NCBI GenBank assembly: GCA_001971685.1
Contig: CP019326.1
Coordinates: 3,844,001 to 3,908,000 of the forward strand
Reading direction: 5' to 3'
DNA length: 64,000 bases
Origin: Halomonas sp. 1513
Lineage (GTDB): Bacteria; Pseudomonadota; Gammaproteobacteria; Pseudomonadales; Halomonadaceae
Each line of letters opens with the position of its first letter. Position 1 is the stretch's first letter. Of this stretch, positions 30,415 through 42,145 are shown one piece after another. The notes under the pieces are model-generated. The model was not told the DNA's origin and ran no database searches. It was given only the letters and a program-made list of their open reading frames with translations. A program made the position numbers and the translations under genes.

Positions 30415-31254
30415 TCAAAGCAGCATCGAGAAGGCAAGGCCTGCACGAATCTTTTCCAAGGCCACCGGTGCGGGCACCTGGGGGGCGCCCGACAGCCGGC
30501 CGGCACGCTCCGCGCTGGTCAGCGGGAAACACGCCTCGAGTCCGCCATACACCATATCCGGCCATAGCGCATGGGGCACCCGCATGCCCCGCGACACGAC
30601 CCGCGCATCACCGCCCGTGAGCAGCAGCGGCATCGCTACCCCCTCGCGGTCACACACCTCGGCATAGATGCGATTTACAGCACTCACCGCCGCCATGTAG
30701 ATACCGTGATTGACCGCCTCCACGGTGTTCTTGCCGGGCGCCAGGAGCTCATCGGCCTCGCTGTCCGGGTCGATGGCCACGTTGCGTGTGCCCAGCTTGA
30801 GGCTCTCTTTCATCAATCGCAGCCCAGGCAGGATGTAACCACCGAGATGACGCCCGCCGGGCAGCACGAAGTCGATGGTGATGGCGCTGCCACAGTCGAC
30901 GCTGCAGCAACCGCCGGCCAGGTGATAGCTGGCCAACGCGCCCATCCAGCGGTCGACGCCCAGCCGCCCAGGCTCCTCATAGCCATTGGTGACACCCAGC
31001 GCCTCACGGGTCGAGCGCGCCACGTGCACGATGCCGACGCGCCGCCGCAGCAGTGCCACGGTGTCCTGCAGCACCGCGCGCCGCGCCACGCTGGAGATAC
31101 GCACCGCCTCCACCACATCGAGGTCGGGAATGTCGGAACCGGGTCGCCACTCCTCACGGGTCCAGACCGCGCCGCGCGAGCGTATCTCACTGCTGGCACT
31201 ATCCTTGAGGCGCCACTTGGAGAGCGTATTGCCGATATCCAGGTCGAGAATCAT
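30415..31254 (-). CDS. coaX: Type III pantothenate kinase
   Basis: First step of coenzyme A synthesis, ATP-dependent phosphorylation of pantothenate. At 279 aa it has the ASKHA fold: N-terminal phosphate loop LDIGNTLSKWRL, the GVDRWMGALAS segment with the conserved aspartate, the second phosphate motif VDCGSAITIDFV and adjoining GGYILPGLRLM. It overlaps birA by 4 nt (ATGA), so the two cofactor genes are coupled. This class is typically insensitive to CoA feedback. Confidence 0.93.
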   Translation of the reverse strand: MILDLDIGNTLSKWRLKDSASSEIRSRGAVWTREEWRPGSDIPDLDVVEAVRISSVARRAVLQDTVALLRRRVGIVHVARSTREALGVTNGYEEPGRLGVDRWMGALASYHLAGGCCSVDCGSAITIDFVLPGGRHLGGYILPGLRLMKESLKLGTRNVAIDPDSEADELLAPGKNTVEAVNHGIYMAAVSAVNRIYAEVCDREGVAMPLLLTGGDARVVSRGMRVPHALWPDMVYGGLEACFPLTSAERAGRLSGAPQVPAPVALEKIRAGLAFSMLL

Positions 31255-32231
31255 GAACGCCCACGCACGCTGATTTCGCCGCCCGCCAGGCGGCGCTGCT
31301 GCCCCTCGTGGCGTACCAGCAGGTTGCCTGATGCATCGATCCCTTCGACCCGCGCGACATAGCGCGTGTCCTGCTGGACGACCTCGATTTCCCGGTCAGC
31401 ATAGGCATGGCGGCGCGACCATGCCGGCTGCCAGGCAGCGAACCCCTCCTGCTCGTAGCGCGACAATAGGTCGAGCAGCCCAGCCACCAGCTCCGCCGCC
31501 AACTGGTTACGCGAGACCTCTGGCGCCACATCATGCACCGCCGCCACCGGCTGCCCGATGCGCCCGCGAATCTCGTCAGGCAGGTCGACGTTGAGCCCCA
31601 ATCCGACCACCACTTCGCAAGGCCCGGCCAGATCGCCGCTCACCTCGAGCAGGATGCCCGCCAGCTTGGCTAGCCCCCCGGGCGTCTCGAGCAGCACATC
31701 GTTAGGCCACTTGAGCCTCACCGCAAGGTCGTGACGCTCCAACACTTCGGCCACGACGACCGCCACGGCCAGGCTCAGCCCCTCGAGTACGCTAGCTCCG
31801 CCCTCGAATCGCCAGCCGATCGACAGTACCAGGTTACGCCCCCAGGGCGTTTCCCAACCGCGCCCTCGACGCCCTCTGCCGGCGCTCTGCCCCTCGGCCA
31901 GACACACCTCGCCGTGACCTGCCCCCTGCTCGAAGCGCTCGCGCAGGTAGGCATTGGTGGATGTTACGTTGTCCTCGATGATCAAGCGGCTCAAGCGGGT
32001 CCGGCTATCGCGCGGCAACTGGGCGACGATACCGGCCCCGTCCAGCAGCTCTAGCGGGGTAGCCAGACGATATCCCAGGCCCTTGACCGCCTCGAGGGGG
32101 ACATCCATTGCCTCGAGTTTCTTGAGCTGTTTCCACACCGCCGTGCGTGATACCCCTAGCCGCTCCCCCAGCTGCTCGCCGGAATGAAACTCGCCATCAC
32201 GCATCAGGCGGATCAGATCACCAATGGTCAT
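31251..32231 (-). CDS. birA: Biotin-protein ligase / biotin operon repressor BirA
   Basis: Attaches biotin to acetyl-CoA carboxylase and represses biotin synthesis genes with biotinyl-AMP. The 326 aa have an N-terminal winged helix (GEQLGERLGVSRTAVWKQLK, about residues 18-37), the adenylate-binding GRGRRGRGWETPWGRNLVLS, the catalytic KWPNDVLL motif, VVVGLGLNVD and a C-terminal SH3-like domain. Its stop overlaps the coaX start. Confidence 0.95.
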   Translation of the reverse strand: MTIGDLIRLMRDGEFHSGEQLGERLGVSRTAVWKQLKKLEAMDVPLEAVKGLGYRLATPLELLDGAGIVAQLPRDSRTRLSRLIIEDNVTSTNAYLRERFEQGAGHGEVCLAEGQSAGRGRRGRGWETPWGRNLVLSIGWRFEGGASVLEGLSLAVAVVVAEVLERHDLAVRLKWPNDVLLETPGGLAKLAGILLEVSGDLAGPCEVVVGLGLNVDLPDEIRGRIGQPVAAVHDVAPEVSRNQLAAELVAGLLDLLSRYEQEGFAAWQPAWSRRHAYADREIEVVQQDTRYVARVEGIDASGNLLVRHEGQQRRLAGGEISVRGRS

Positions 32232-32259
32232 TACAACGGCCCCAGCCGGGAAAAACCAT

Positions 32260-32289
32260 ATTCTATCGGAAGCGGCCTACCGGCGGGAA
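32260..32289 (-). promoter_or_regulatory. Candidate birA-coaX promoter
   Basis: A TAGAAT -10 about 29 nt before birA with a poor -35 (TTCCCG) 18 nt upstream. Position and the good -10 support it; the -35 is weak. Confidence 0.4.
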
Positions 32290-32332
32290 TGCCGCGACCA
32301 AAGTGCAACGCCCACCCGCCCCAAACGACGAA

Positions 32333-32358
32333 GCCCCGATCTCTGCCGAGAACGGGGC
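32333..32358 (-). terminator. Distal hairpin downstream of the rRNA operon
   Basis: GCCCCG and CGGGGC arms with a 14-nt loop, then TTCGTCGTTT on the minus strand. It is the last of three hairpins after 5S and probably a backup terminator before birA. Confidence 0.5.
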
Positions 32359-32369
32359 GTCTGGACATG

Positions 32370-32400
32370 AAAAAACCCAGCCTCTTTCGAAGCTGGGTTT
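32370..32400 (-). terminator. Second rRNA-operon terminator (duplicate)
   Basis: A 9-bp stem (AAACCCAGC with its complement) followed by TTTTTT on the minus strand. It is a near copy of the terminator at 32,573-32,606 and is linked to a 5S fossil in the same relative position. Confidence 0.85.
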
Positions 32401-32409
32401 CTAAATAAG

Positions 32410-32462
32410 TGCCTGACGGTGACCCGAGCGGCGCTCCGCTACTCTCGCATGGGGGTGAGACC
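32410..32462 (-). pseudogene. 5S rRNA 3'-end remnant
   Basis: Plus-strand bases TGCCTGACGGTGACC (32,410-32,424) and TACTCTCGCATGGGG (32,440-32,454) match the two consecutive blocks at the 3' end of the intact 5S gene (32,615-32,644), with one substitution in the first. They are split by a 15-nt GC-rich insertion. The rest of the gene is gone. It lies directly upstream of a duplicated terminator. The remaining spacer to 32,572 is GC-rich with small hairpins and no gene. Confidence 0.8.
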
Positions 32463-32572
32463 GCCCGGCCCTTCGCGGCACCGCCGCGAGGGCGGTCGAA
32501 CGCCCCGAGCCGGCGAGGGGCCGGCCCGCGAAGCGGCCCCACATAGAAAAAGCGGGTTTCCCCATGCCCATG

Positions 32573-32606
32573 AAAAAACCCCAGCCTCTTCCGAAGCTGG
32601 GGTTTT
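32573..32606 (-). terminator. Primary rRNA-operon terminator
   Basis: An 11-bp stem (AAAACCCCAGC with its complement, loop of ten) followed by TTTTTT on the minus strand, beginning 9 nt after the 5S gene. Confidence 0.92.
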
Positions 32607-32614
32607 GGTATAAG

Positions 32615-32732
32615 TGCCTGACGATGACCTACTCTCGCATGGGGAGACCCCACACTACCATCGGCGCTGAGCGGTTTCACTGCTGAGTTCGGCATGGGAT
32701 CAGGTGGTTCCCGCACGCTATGGTCGTCAGGC
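32615..32732 (-). rRNA. rrf: 5S ribosomal RNA
   Basis: About 118 nt with terminal helix GCCTGACGA paired with its 3' complement, and internal landmarks GAACCACCTGATCCCATGCC and CGAACTCAGCAGTGAAAC. It is the distal gene of the operon, about 80 nt after the 23S. Ends are accurate to one or two bases. Confidence 0.96.
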
Positions 32733-32760
32733 GAAAAACGTGGGAATCATGCCAACCAAT

Positions 32761-32814
32761 ACGTCTCAACGCATCCGTCAATTGTCGCGTAATCCACAGA
32801 CCCCTTGGGGTTAT
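32761..32814 (-). other. Pre-23S processing stem, downstream arm
   Basis: This stretch is complementary over nearly its whole length to 35,816-35,879 (shared segments include GACAATTG, GGATTACG and ATAACCC), forming the long RNase III stem that brackets precursor 23S RNA. Confidence 0.75.
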
Positions 32815-35815
<3,001 letters not shown>

Positions 35816-35879
35816 ATATAACCCGAAAGGGTCTGGTCTGCGATTACGTACGACAATTGCCGGATACGCTTGAAACGTA
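35816..35879 (-). other. Pre-23S processing stem, upstream arm
   Basis: Complement of 32,761-32,814, immediately before the 23S 5' end. The two arms pair with only short bulges. Confidence 0.75.
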
Positions 35880-35923
35880 TCTTGCATTTCTCCTTGCGGA
35901 GAAATTTGTCAGCATGATTCACA

Positions 35924-35936
35924 TTGTTAAAGAGCA
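35924..35936 (-). promoter_or_regulatory. BoxA antitermination element in the 16S-23S spacer
   Basis: The minus strand reads TGCTCTTTAACAA, identical to the E. coli rrn BoxA bound by NusB-S10. It lies about 110 nt before the 23S gene. Confidence 0.9.
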
Positions 35937-36032
35937 GACTGTCAATCGACAGTCATAAACCGGTCATCGTCTTGGCGATGGTGGCTTATGACTGCGGATC
36001 CGATCAGGTAAGACTGTGGGGGTGGAGAGAAG

Positions 36033-36108
36033 TGGTGGAGCCAAGCGGGATCGAACCGCTGACCTCCTGCGTGCAAGGCAGGCGCTCTCCCAGCTGAGCT
36101 ATGGCCCC
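36033..36108 (-). tRNA. alaT: tRNA-Ala (TGC anticodon)
   Basis: A 76-nt cloverleaf with acceptor GGGGCCA, anticodon loop CTTGCAC, T arm GGTTCGATCCC and encoded CCA, in the 16S-23S spacer. Confidence 0.97.
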
Positions 36109-36150
36109 TCCTGACATTTCTTCCGCCGTTTAGCGTGCGAAATGTAATTT

Positions 36151-36220
36151 GTGAGAGACAAGGCGAAAGATGACGACGTATAGCCTGCTATACGGGGAGT
36201 CTTTCAACGACGTATCGCGC
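36151..36220 (-). repeat. Palindromic spacer element between tRNA-Ala and tRNA-Ile
   Basis: Contains a perfect CGTATAG/CTATACG hairpin (36,177-36,194) flanked by GACGACG and AACGACG direct copies and ending GTATCGCGC. It resembles small palindromic intergenic repeats of gammaproteobacteria, but only one copy lies in this window, so repeat status is from general recall. Confidence 0.4.
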
Positions 36221-36225
36221 AAATT

Positions 36226-36302
<77 letters not shown>

Positions 36303-36335
36303 GGCACTGTACCGTTGCAAGCTCGCTGGCAACCC

Positions 36336-36405
36336 GCTGGCCGACCTCACCCTGCTTTCCATTTAAGGTCAGGGGGTGCGCGCTAACCAGCTGATCTACC
36401 GACCC
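36336..36405 (-). pseudogene. Degenerate tRNA-Ile copy
   Basis: Reading the minus strand from 36,405, GGGTCGGTAGATCAGCTGG and TTAGCGCGCACCCC match the first 40 nt of the neighbouring tRNA-Ile with four changes. The anticodon loop is then replaced by about 20 unrelated bases, GGGTGAGGTCGGC of the 3' half returns, and the T arm and acceptor 3' side are lost. It cannot fold as a tRNA. Confidence 0.8.
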
Positions 36406-36450
36406 GCTTGCAACCGCTGGGTCCTCGACCCAAACAGTCTTTGCTCTGGC

Positions 36451-36488
36451 CGATCAGGTAATTCATTGTGAGCACTTGCCGACACGAG
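36451..36488 (-). other. Pre-16S processing stem, downstream arm
   Basis: Pairs with 38,187-38,224 upstream of 16S; the perfect core is ATGAATTACCTGATCG and its complement, extended with G-U pairs. Expected RNase III stem of the 16S precursor. Confidence 0.7.
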
Positions 36489-36501
36489 ATGAATTCGTCG
36501 A

Positions 36502-38041
<1,540 letters not shown>

Positions 38042-38186
38042 CAATCAATGCGGTTCTTGCTCACCCAGCATCCGAAGACACCAGGCAAAAGCGAACCAAT
38101 CTTGGCTCAAGGTTCAAACGTTTACTCAATTCCGATCCGAAGATCGGTGACGAGTCGCTTGCCTTGATGATGTGGTGACTGATCAC

Positions 38187-38224
38187 CTCGTCATCGACAA
38201 GCGCCCACATGAATTACCTGATCG
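38187..38224 (-). other. Pre-16S processing stem, upstream arm
   Basis: Complement of 36,451-36,488. It lies in the rRNA leader between BoxA and the 16S gene. Confidence 0.7.
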
Positions 38225-38225
38225 A

Positions 38226-38238
38226 TTGTTAAAGAGCG
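38226..38238 (-). promoter_or_regulatory. BoxA antitermination element in the rRNA leader
   Basis: The minus strand reads CGCTCTTTAACAA, one base from the E. coli rrn BoxA, about 60 nt after promoter P2. The 38,042-38,597 stretch has no gene: it holds this leader, the processing arm and the promoters. Confidence 0.88.
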
Positions 38239-38292
38239 TCTCGCTGTTGCCGTGGCTCGTGAAGAGCCGCCAGCGCCCGGCGAGGAAGGCGT

Positions 38293-38320
38293 ATTCTACT
38301 GAAACGGTGCGACTTGTCAA
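38293..38320 (-). promoter_or_regulatory. rRNA promoter P2
   Basis: TTGACA and TAGAAT, 16-nt spacer, followed by a GC-rich discriminator (ACGCC) typical of stringently controlled stable-RNA promoters. Confidence 0.9.
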
Positions 38321-38406
38321 GCCTCGGCGGTGGCGATCAGTGCAACCACATCGCAGCGAACTCCGCCTGCCCGAGCGTCTTGCGACGCGCCGTTCGAGTG
38401 GGGCGC

Positions 38407-38434
38407 ATTCTACCGTTTCCGGCGGGCCTGTCAA
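38407..38434 (-). promoter_or_regulatory. rRNA promoter P1
   Basis: TTGACA and TAGAAT, again with a 16-nt spacer and a GC-rich discriminator (GCGCC), 114 bp upstream of P2. Confidence 0.9.
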
Positions 38435-38536
38435 TCGCTTTTCTTCTCAGCTCGACAAGAAAAACCCAACAAAACCAACTGCTTGCCCCTCTCTCCACCG
38501 CTACCAACGTATGCCCGTCGGCAGCAGCGGATGCGT

Positions 38537-38566
38537 ACTTTACGGCCTTACCCCCGTGCCGCGCAA
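38537..38566 (-). promoter_or_regulatory. Possible third rRNA promoter
   Basis: TTGCGC and TAAAGT with an 18-nt spacer, upstream of P1 and just after the dld stop, with ACGC downstream of the -10 as in P2. Weaker match than P1 and P2. Confidence 0.4.
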
Positions 38567-38597
38567 GACCTCGACGAAGAAAAACTTCCCGCGCCAG

Positions 38598-41477
38598 TCA
38601 CTCTCCTGACAGCGCTGCTGACGCAGGCTGCGCGCGACTGGCGCGATCCAGCAGCGACAGCACCGAGCGGTAGGGAATACCGCTGTGCTGAGACAGCCCG
38701 ATCTCGCAGGTGCGCGAGTTGGAGTAGCCGGCACTACAGCCCTCTACCTGCCCCGCCAGTCCCTGCAGCGCCGAGGCGTTCAGCTCGGGCGTGGTGAAGC
38801 CCTTGTCACCGGCAAAGCCGCAGCAAGTGATCTCGGCAGGCACGACCACTTCCGTGGCACAGGCTCGTGCCAGGGCCACGAACTTGTCGGCCAGCCCCAT
38901 GCGGGTGCTGGAGCAGGTCACGTGCACCGCCACCTTTTCGTTGAGAGGCTCTATCTCGAGCCGATCCAGCAGGTGGTCATGGGCGAACGCCACCGGCTCC
39001 TGGAATGACAGTCGCTCATCGAGATGCTCGCCGGCGTGCAGGCTGCAGGGGCTGGTGTCGCAGAGGATCGGGTAGCGTCCATTATGGCTCGCCGCCAGCA
39101 GCTCACGATTGAGCTCCCGCGCCTTATGCTCGGCTTCATCGAACTGCCCCTTGGAGGCGAACGCCATGCCGCAGCACAGGTGGCCGGGGATTGCCGGAAT
39201 GATCACTTCGAACCCGGCCTTGTCGAGCAGCGCCAGGGTGATCTCCATCACCGACCGCGCCTCACCGTCGTCATGCGATGCGCCTAGCACCCGCGTCGCG
39301 CAGGCTGGCAGGTAGACCACCTTGTCACGTGTGGCATCGCCGCGCTTGGTCGAGCGCTCGAGCACCTTGATCGATGCCGCCCGCGGCAGGCTCGGCGTCC
39401 ACTGCGGCAGCCGCTCGCCGGAGAGCTTGCGCAACCCACCGCTGACCGTGGTCATACCGCGTTCGCCGAGCACCGCACGGCCTGCCCCGGCGACGTTCAG
39501 GGCCCCGCGGGCGACCCGCGTGGCGCCGGAGAAGTGGCGCCCGATGCGCCGCGCCATGCCCGCCTGGCCGAGATTGCGCTCGCGGCGCAGCCCGCGCACC
39601 AGGTCGCCGGTGTTGATGCCCACCGGGCACTGGGTGGCACAGAGGCCATCGGCGGCACAGGTCTCGATGCCCTGGTAGTCGTAGTCGGCGAGCAGGACAT
39701 CATGACGCTCACGCTCGGCGTCGCTGGCATCGCTGCCCAAGGCGTCGAGCCGCGCCAGCTCGCGCCATACCACGATGCGCTGCCGCGGCGTCAGGGTCAG
39801 GTCCTTGGAGGGGCACACCGCCTCGCAGAAACCACACTCGATGCACTTGTCGACCAGCGGGTCGGCCGCCGGCAGCGGCTTGAGGTTCTCCAGGTGCAGG
39901 GTCGGATTGCGACTCAGGATCACCTCGGGATTGAGCAGGTTGTCGGGATCGAACAGCGCCTTGATCTGCCACATCAGCTGGTAGGCGTCGCTGCCCCATT
40001 CGAGCTCGACGTAGGGCGCCATGTTGCGCCCGGTGCCGTGTTCGGCCTTGAGCGAGCCGCCGTACTCCACGCCAACTAGCTGCGCCACTTCGTCCATCAG
40101 CGCCTGGTAGCGCTCGACCTCGCCGGGCTTCTCGAAACCCTGCGGGAACACGAAGTGCAGATTGCCCTCCAGAGCGTGGCCGAACAGGATCGTTTCCGGG
40201 TAGCCGTGTTTATGGAACACCTCGGTCAGTGCCGCCACGCCTTCGTCGAGACGCTCGATGGGGAAAGCGACGTCCTCGATGACCACCGTGGTACCCGTAT
40301 CGCGCACCGCCCCTACCGCGGGGAACAGCCCCTTGCGGATCTTCCAGTAGAGGTCGTAGGTGGAAGCCTCCCGGGTAAACGCCAGCGGCTCCAGGGTCTT
40401 GACGCCCTCGAGGGTGGCATGTACCGCCTGCATGCGCGCCTCGAGCTCGTCATCGGTGTTGGCGCGCACGTCGATCAATAGCGCGGCGGCGCCGTCGGGC
40501 AGCGTCTTGAGCACCTCGGGCATGCCCGGCTTGTCCTGCACCGAGCGCAGCGCGGCGCGGTCCATCAACTCCACCGCCGAGACCGGCGCCTGCTTTAGGG
40601 CAATGGTCGCACGGCAGGTGGTCTGCATGTCGGGGAAGAAGGTCAGCGCCGCGGCCTTCTCGGTCTCGTCGACCACGGTGTCGTAGGTGATCGCGCTGAT
40701 GAAGCCGAGGGTGCCCTCGGAGCCGATCATCAGGTGCTTGAGAATCTCGATGCCGTCGCTGAAGTCCACCAGGCTGTTCAGTGCATAGCCGGTGGTGTTC
40801 TTGAGGCGGTACTTGTGGCGAATCTTATCGGCCAGGGCATCGTCAGCGCGGGTCTCGGCCGAGAGCCGCTCGAGGCCCGCCAGCAGCTCGCCGTGGGAGG
40901 CCTTGAAGTCGGCGACACTGCGGGGATCGGCGGTATCCAGCAGCGCGCCATCGGCCAGCATCACGCGGATATCGCGCACGGTGCGATAGCTGTTCTGGGC
41001 CGTGCCGCAGCACATGCCGGAGGCGTTGTTGGCGGCGATACCACCGATCTTGCAGCTATTGATAGACGCCGGATCAGGACCAATCTTGCGCCGATAGGGC
41101 GCCAGCAGCTGGTTGGCACGCGCGCCGATCACCCCCGGCTGCAGGCGAATCGCCGCGCCATCGTCGAGGATCTCGTGGCCACGCCAGGCGCGTCCCAGCA
41201 GGATCAGCACCGAGTCGGTCACCGCCTGGCCGGATAGCGACGTGCCCGCGGCACGAAAGGTCACCGACAGCCGGCGTGCATGACACTGGGCCAGCACCTC
41301 GCCGAGTTCGGCCTCGCTCTCGACGCGCACGATCAGTTGCGGAATCAGCCGATAGAAGCTGGCATCGCTGCCGTAGGCCAGGGTCCGCAGCGGGTCGTCG
41401 ATCAGCCGCTCGGCGGGAATGTTGCCGGCCAGCGCCGCCTTGAGGTCGGCCCAGGCGTTCATGTCTGTATCACTCAT
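38598..41477 (-). CDS. dld: FAD/Fe-S D-lactate dehydrogenase (Dld-II type)
   Basis: Membrane-associated, respiratory oxidation of D-lactate (or a close D-2-hydroxy acid) to the keto acid. The 959 aa fuse an FAD-binding PCMH domain (TFRAAGTSLSGQAV at about 72-85; IGGIAANNASGMCCG), an FAD-linked C-terminal oxidase domain, two 4Fe-4S motifs (CIECGFCEAVCPSKDL; CAADGLCATQCPVGI) and two CCG half-domains (CCGMAF, CCGFAGDKG). This layout and the lutABC neighbours match Shewanella dld-II and Pseudomonas LldE. Its ATG overlaps lutC by 4 nt. Other D-2-hydroxyacids remain possible. Confidence 0.88.
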   Translation of the reverse strand: MSDTDMNAWADLKAALAGNIPAERLIDDPLRTLAYGSDASFYRLIPQLIVRVESEAELGEVLAQCHARRLSVTFRAAGTSLSGQAVTDSVLILLGRAWRGHEILDDGAAIRLQPGVIGARANQLLAPYRRKIGPDPASINSCKIGGIAANNASGMCCGTAQNSYRTVRDIRVMLADGALLDTADPRSVADFKASHGELLAGLERLSAETRADDALADKIRHKYRLKNTTGYALNSLVDFSDGIEILKHLMIGSEGTLGFISAITYDTVVDETEKAAALTFFPDMQTTCRATIALKQAPVSAVELMDRAALRSVQDKPGMPEVLKTLPDGAAALLIDVRANTDDELEARMQAVHATLEGVKTLEPLAFTREASTYDLYWKIRKGLFPAVGAVRDTGTTVVIEDVAFPIERLDEGVAALTEVFHKHGYPETILFGHALEGNLHFVFPQGFEKPGEVERYQALMDEVAQLVGVEYGGSLKAEHGTGRNMAPYVELEWGSDAYQLMWQIKALFDPDNLLNPEVILSRNPTLHLENLKPLPAADPLVDKCIECGFCEAVCPSKDLTLTPRQRIVVWRELARLDALGSDASDAERERHDVLLADYDYQGIETCAADGLCATQCPVGINTGDLVRGLRRERNLGQAGMARRIGRHFSGATRVARGALNVAGAGRAVLGERGMTTVSGGLRKLSGERLPQWTPSLPRAASIKVLERSTKRGDATRDKVVYLPACATRVLGASHDDGEARSVMEITLALLDKAGFEVIIPAIPGHLCCGMAFASKGQFDEAEHKARELNRELLAASHNGRYPILCDTSPCSLHAGEHLDERLSFQEPVAFAHDHLLDRLEIEPLNEKVAVHVTCSSTRMGLADKFVALARACATEVVVPAEITCCGFAGDKGFTTPELNASALQGLAGQVEGCSAGYSNSRTCEIGLSQHSGIPYRSVLSLLDRASRAQPASAALSGE

Positions 41478-42145
41478 GCCGGCACCTCCCCAGTGTGGCG
41501 AACGATGACCACCAGCGCCTTGGGGCCATGTACCCCATAGGCCAGGGTCTGCTCGATATCGGCGGTCTTGCTGGGCCCCGAAATCAGTAGCGCATTGGTC
41601 GGCATGCCCTGCGCCCAGGCGTTGCGCTCCACCACGTCGAAGAAAGTGTCTTCGATGGTGTCGGCGTCGAGCACGGCGATATGGATCGGCGGCACCAGGC
41701 TGATCAGGCGCGGCTCATCGGCGCTCGGCCATAGCCACAGGCTGCCGGTCTCGGCGATACCGCCGCGGGTCGAGGTCAGGCCGGCATCCACCGACTCGAA
41801 CTGCTCACGCTGCCACGCCTCGATGTCGCGATCGACGTCGACCAGCTCGACGTCGCCGCCCGCCAGCGCCTGCCGCGCCTCCGCGGGCACCGCATGCTCG
41901 CGCCCCAGCGCCAGCCGGCTGACGCCCTTGGCGGCCAGCACCTCGCTGAGCACCTCGGTCCAGCGCGCATGGGTCGCGTGCACCACCTCGCCGTGCACCG
42001 AGCCGATCAGCTGCTCGAAGCGTGCCAGCCGCTCGCTGGCATCCCAGCCACGGCCGGTGACCACCGCAAAGTCGCTCGCCGGCGCCGTCAGCGGCCCGTC
42101 GCTGCGCTCGCGCAGGCGCTTGAGAATCGTCTCGCGGCTGCTCAT
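41474..42145 (-). CDS. lutC: L-lactate utilization protein LutC/LldG
   Basis: Third component of the LutABC L-lactate oxidase complex, DUF162 (LUD) domain, about 223 aa from ATG 42145 (MSSRETILKRLRERSDGP). Core motifs are GIAETGSLWLW, ISLVPPIHIAVLDADTIEDT and the terminal ISGPSKTADIEQTLAYGVHG. The start overlaps the lutB stop (ATGA) and its own stop overlaps the dld start, so all are coupled. A longer reading in the same frame back into lutB is spurious. Confidence 0.92.
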   Translation of the reverse strand: MSSRETILKRLRERSDGPLTAPASDFAVVTGRGWDASERLARFEQLIGSVHGEVVHATHARWTEVLSEVLAAKGVSRLALGREHAVPAEARQALAGGDVELVDVDRDIEAWQREQFESVDAGLTSTRGGIAETGSLWLWPSADEPRLISLVPPIHIAVLDADTIEDTFFDVVERNAWAQGMPTNALLISGPSKTADIEQTLAYGVHGPKALVVIVRHTGEVPA

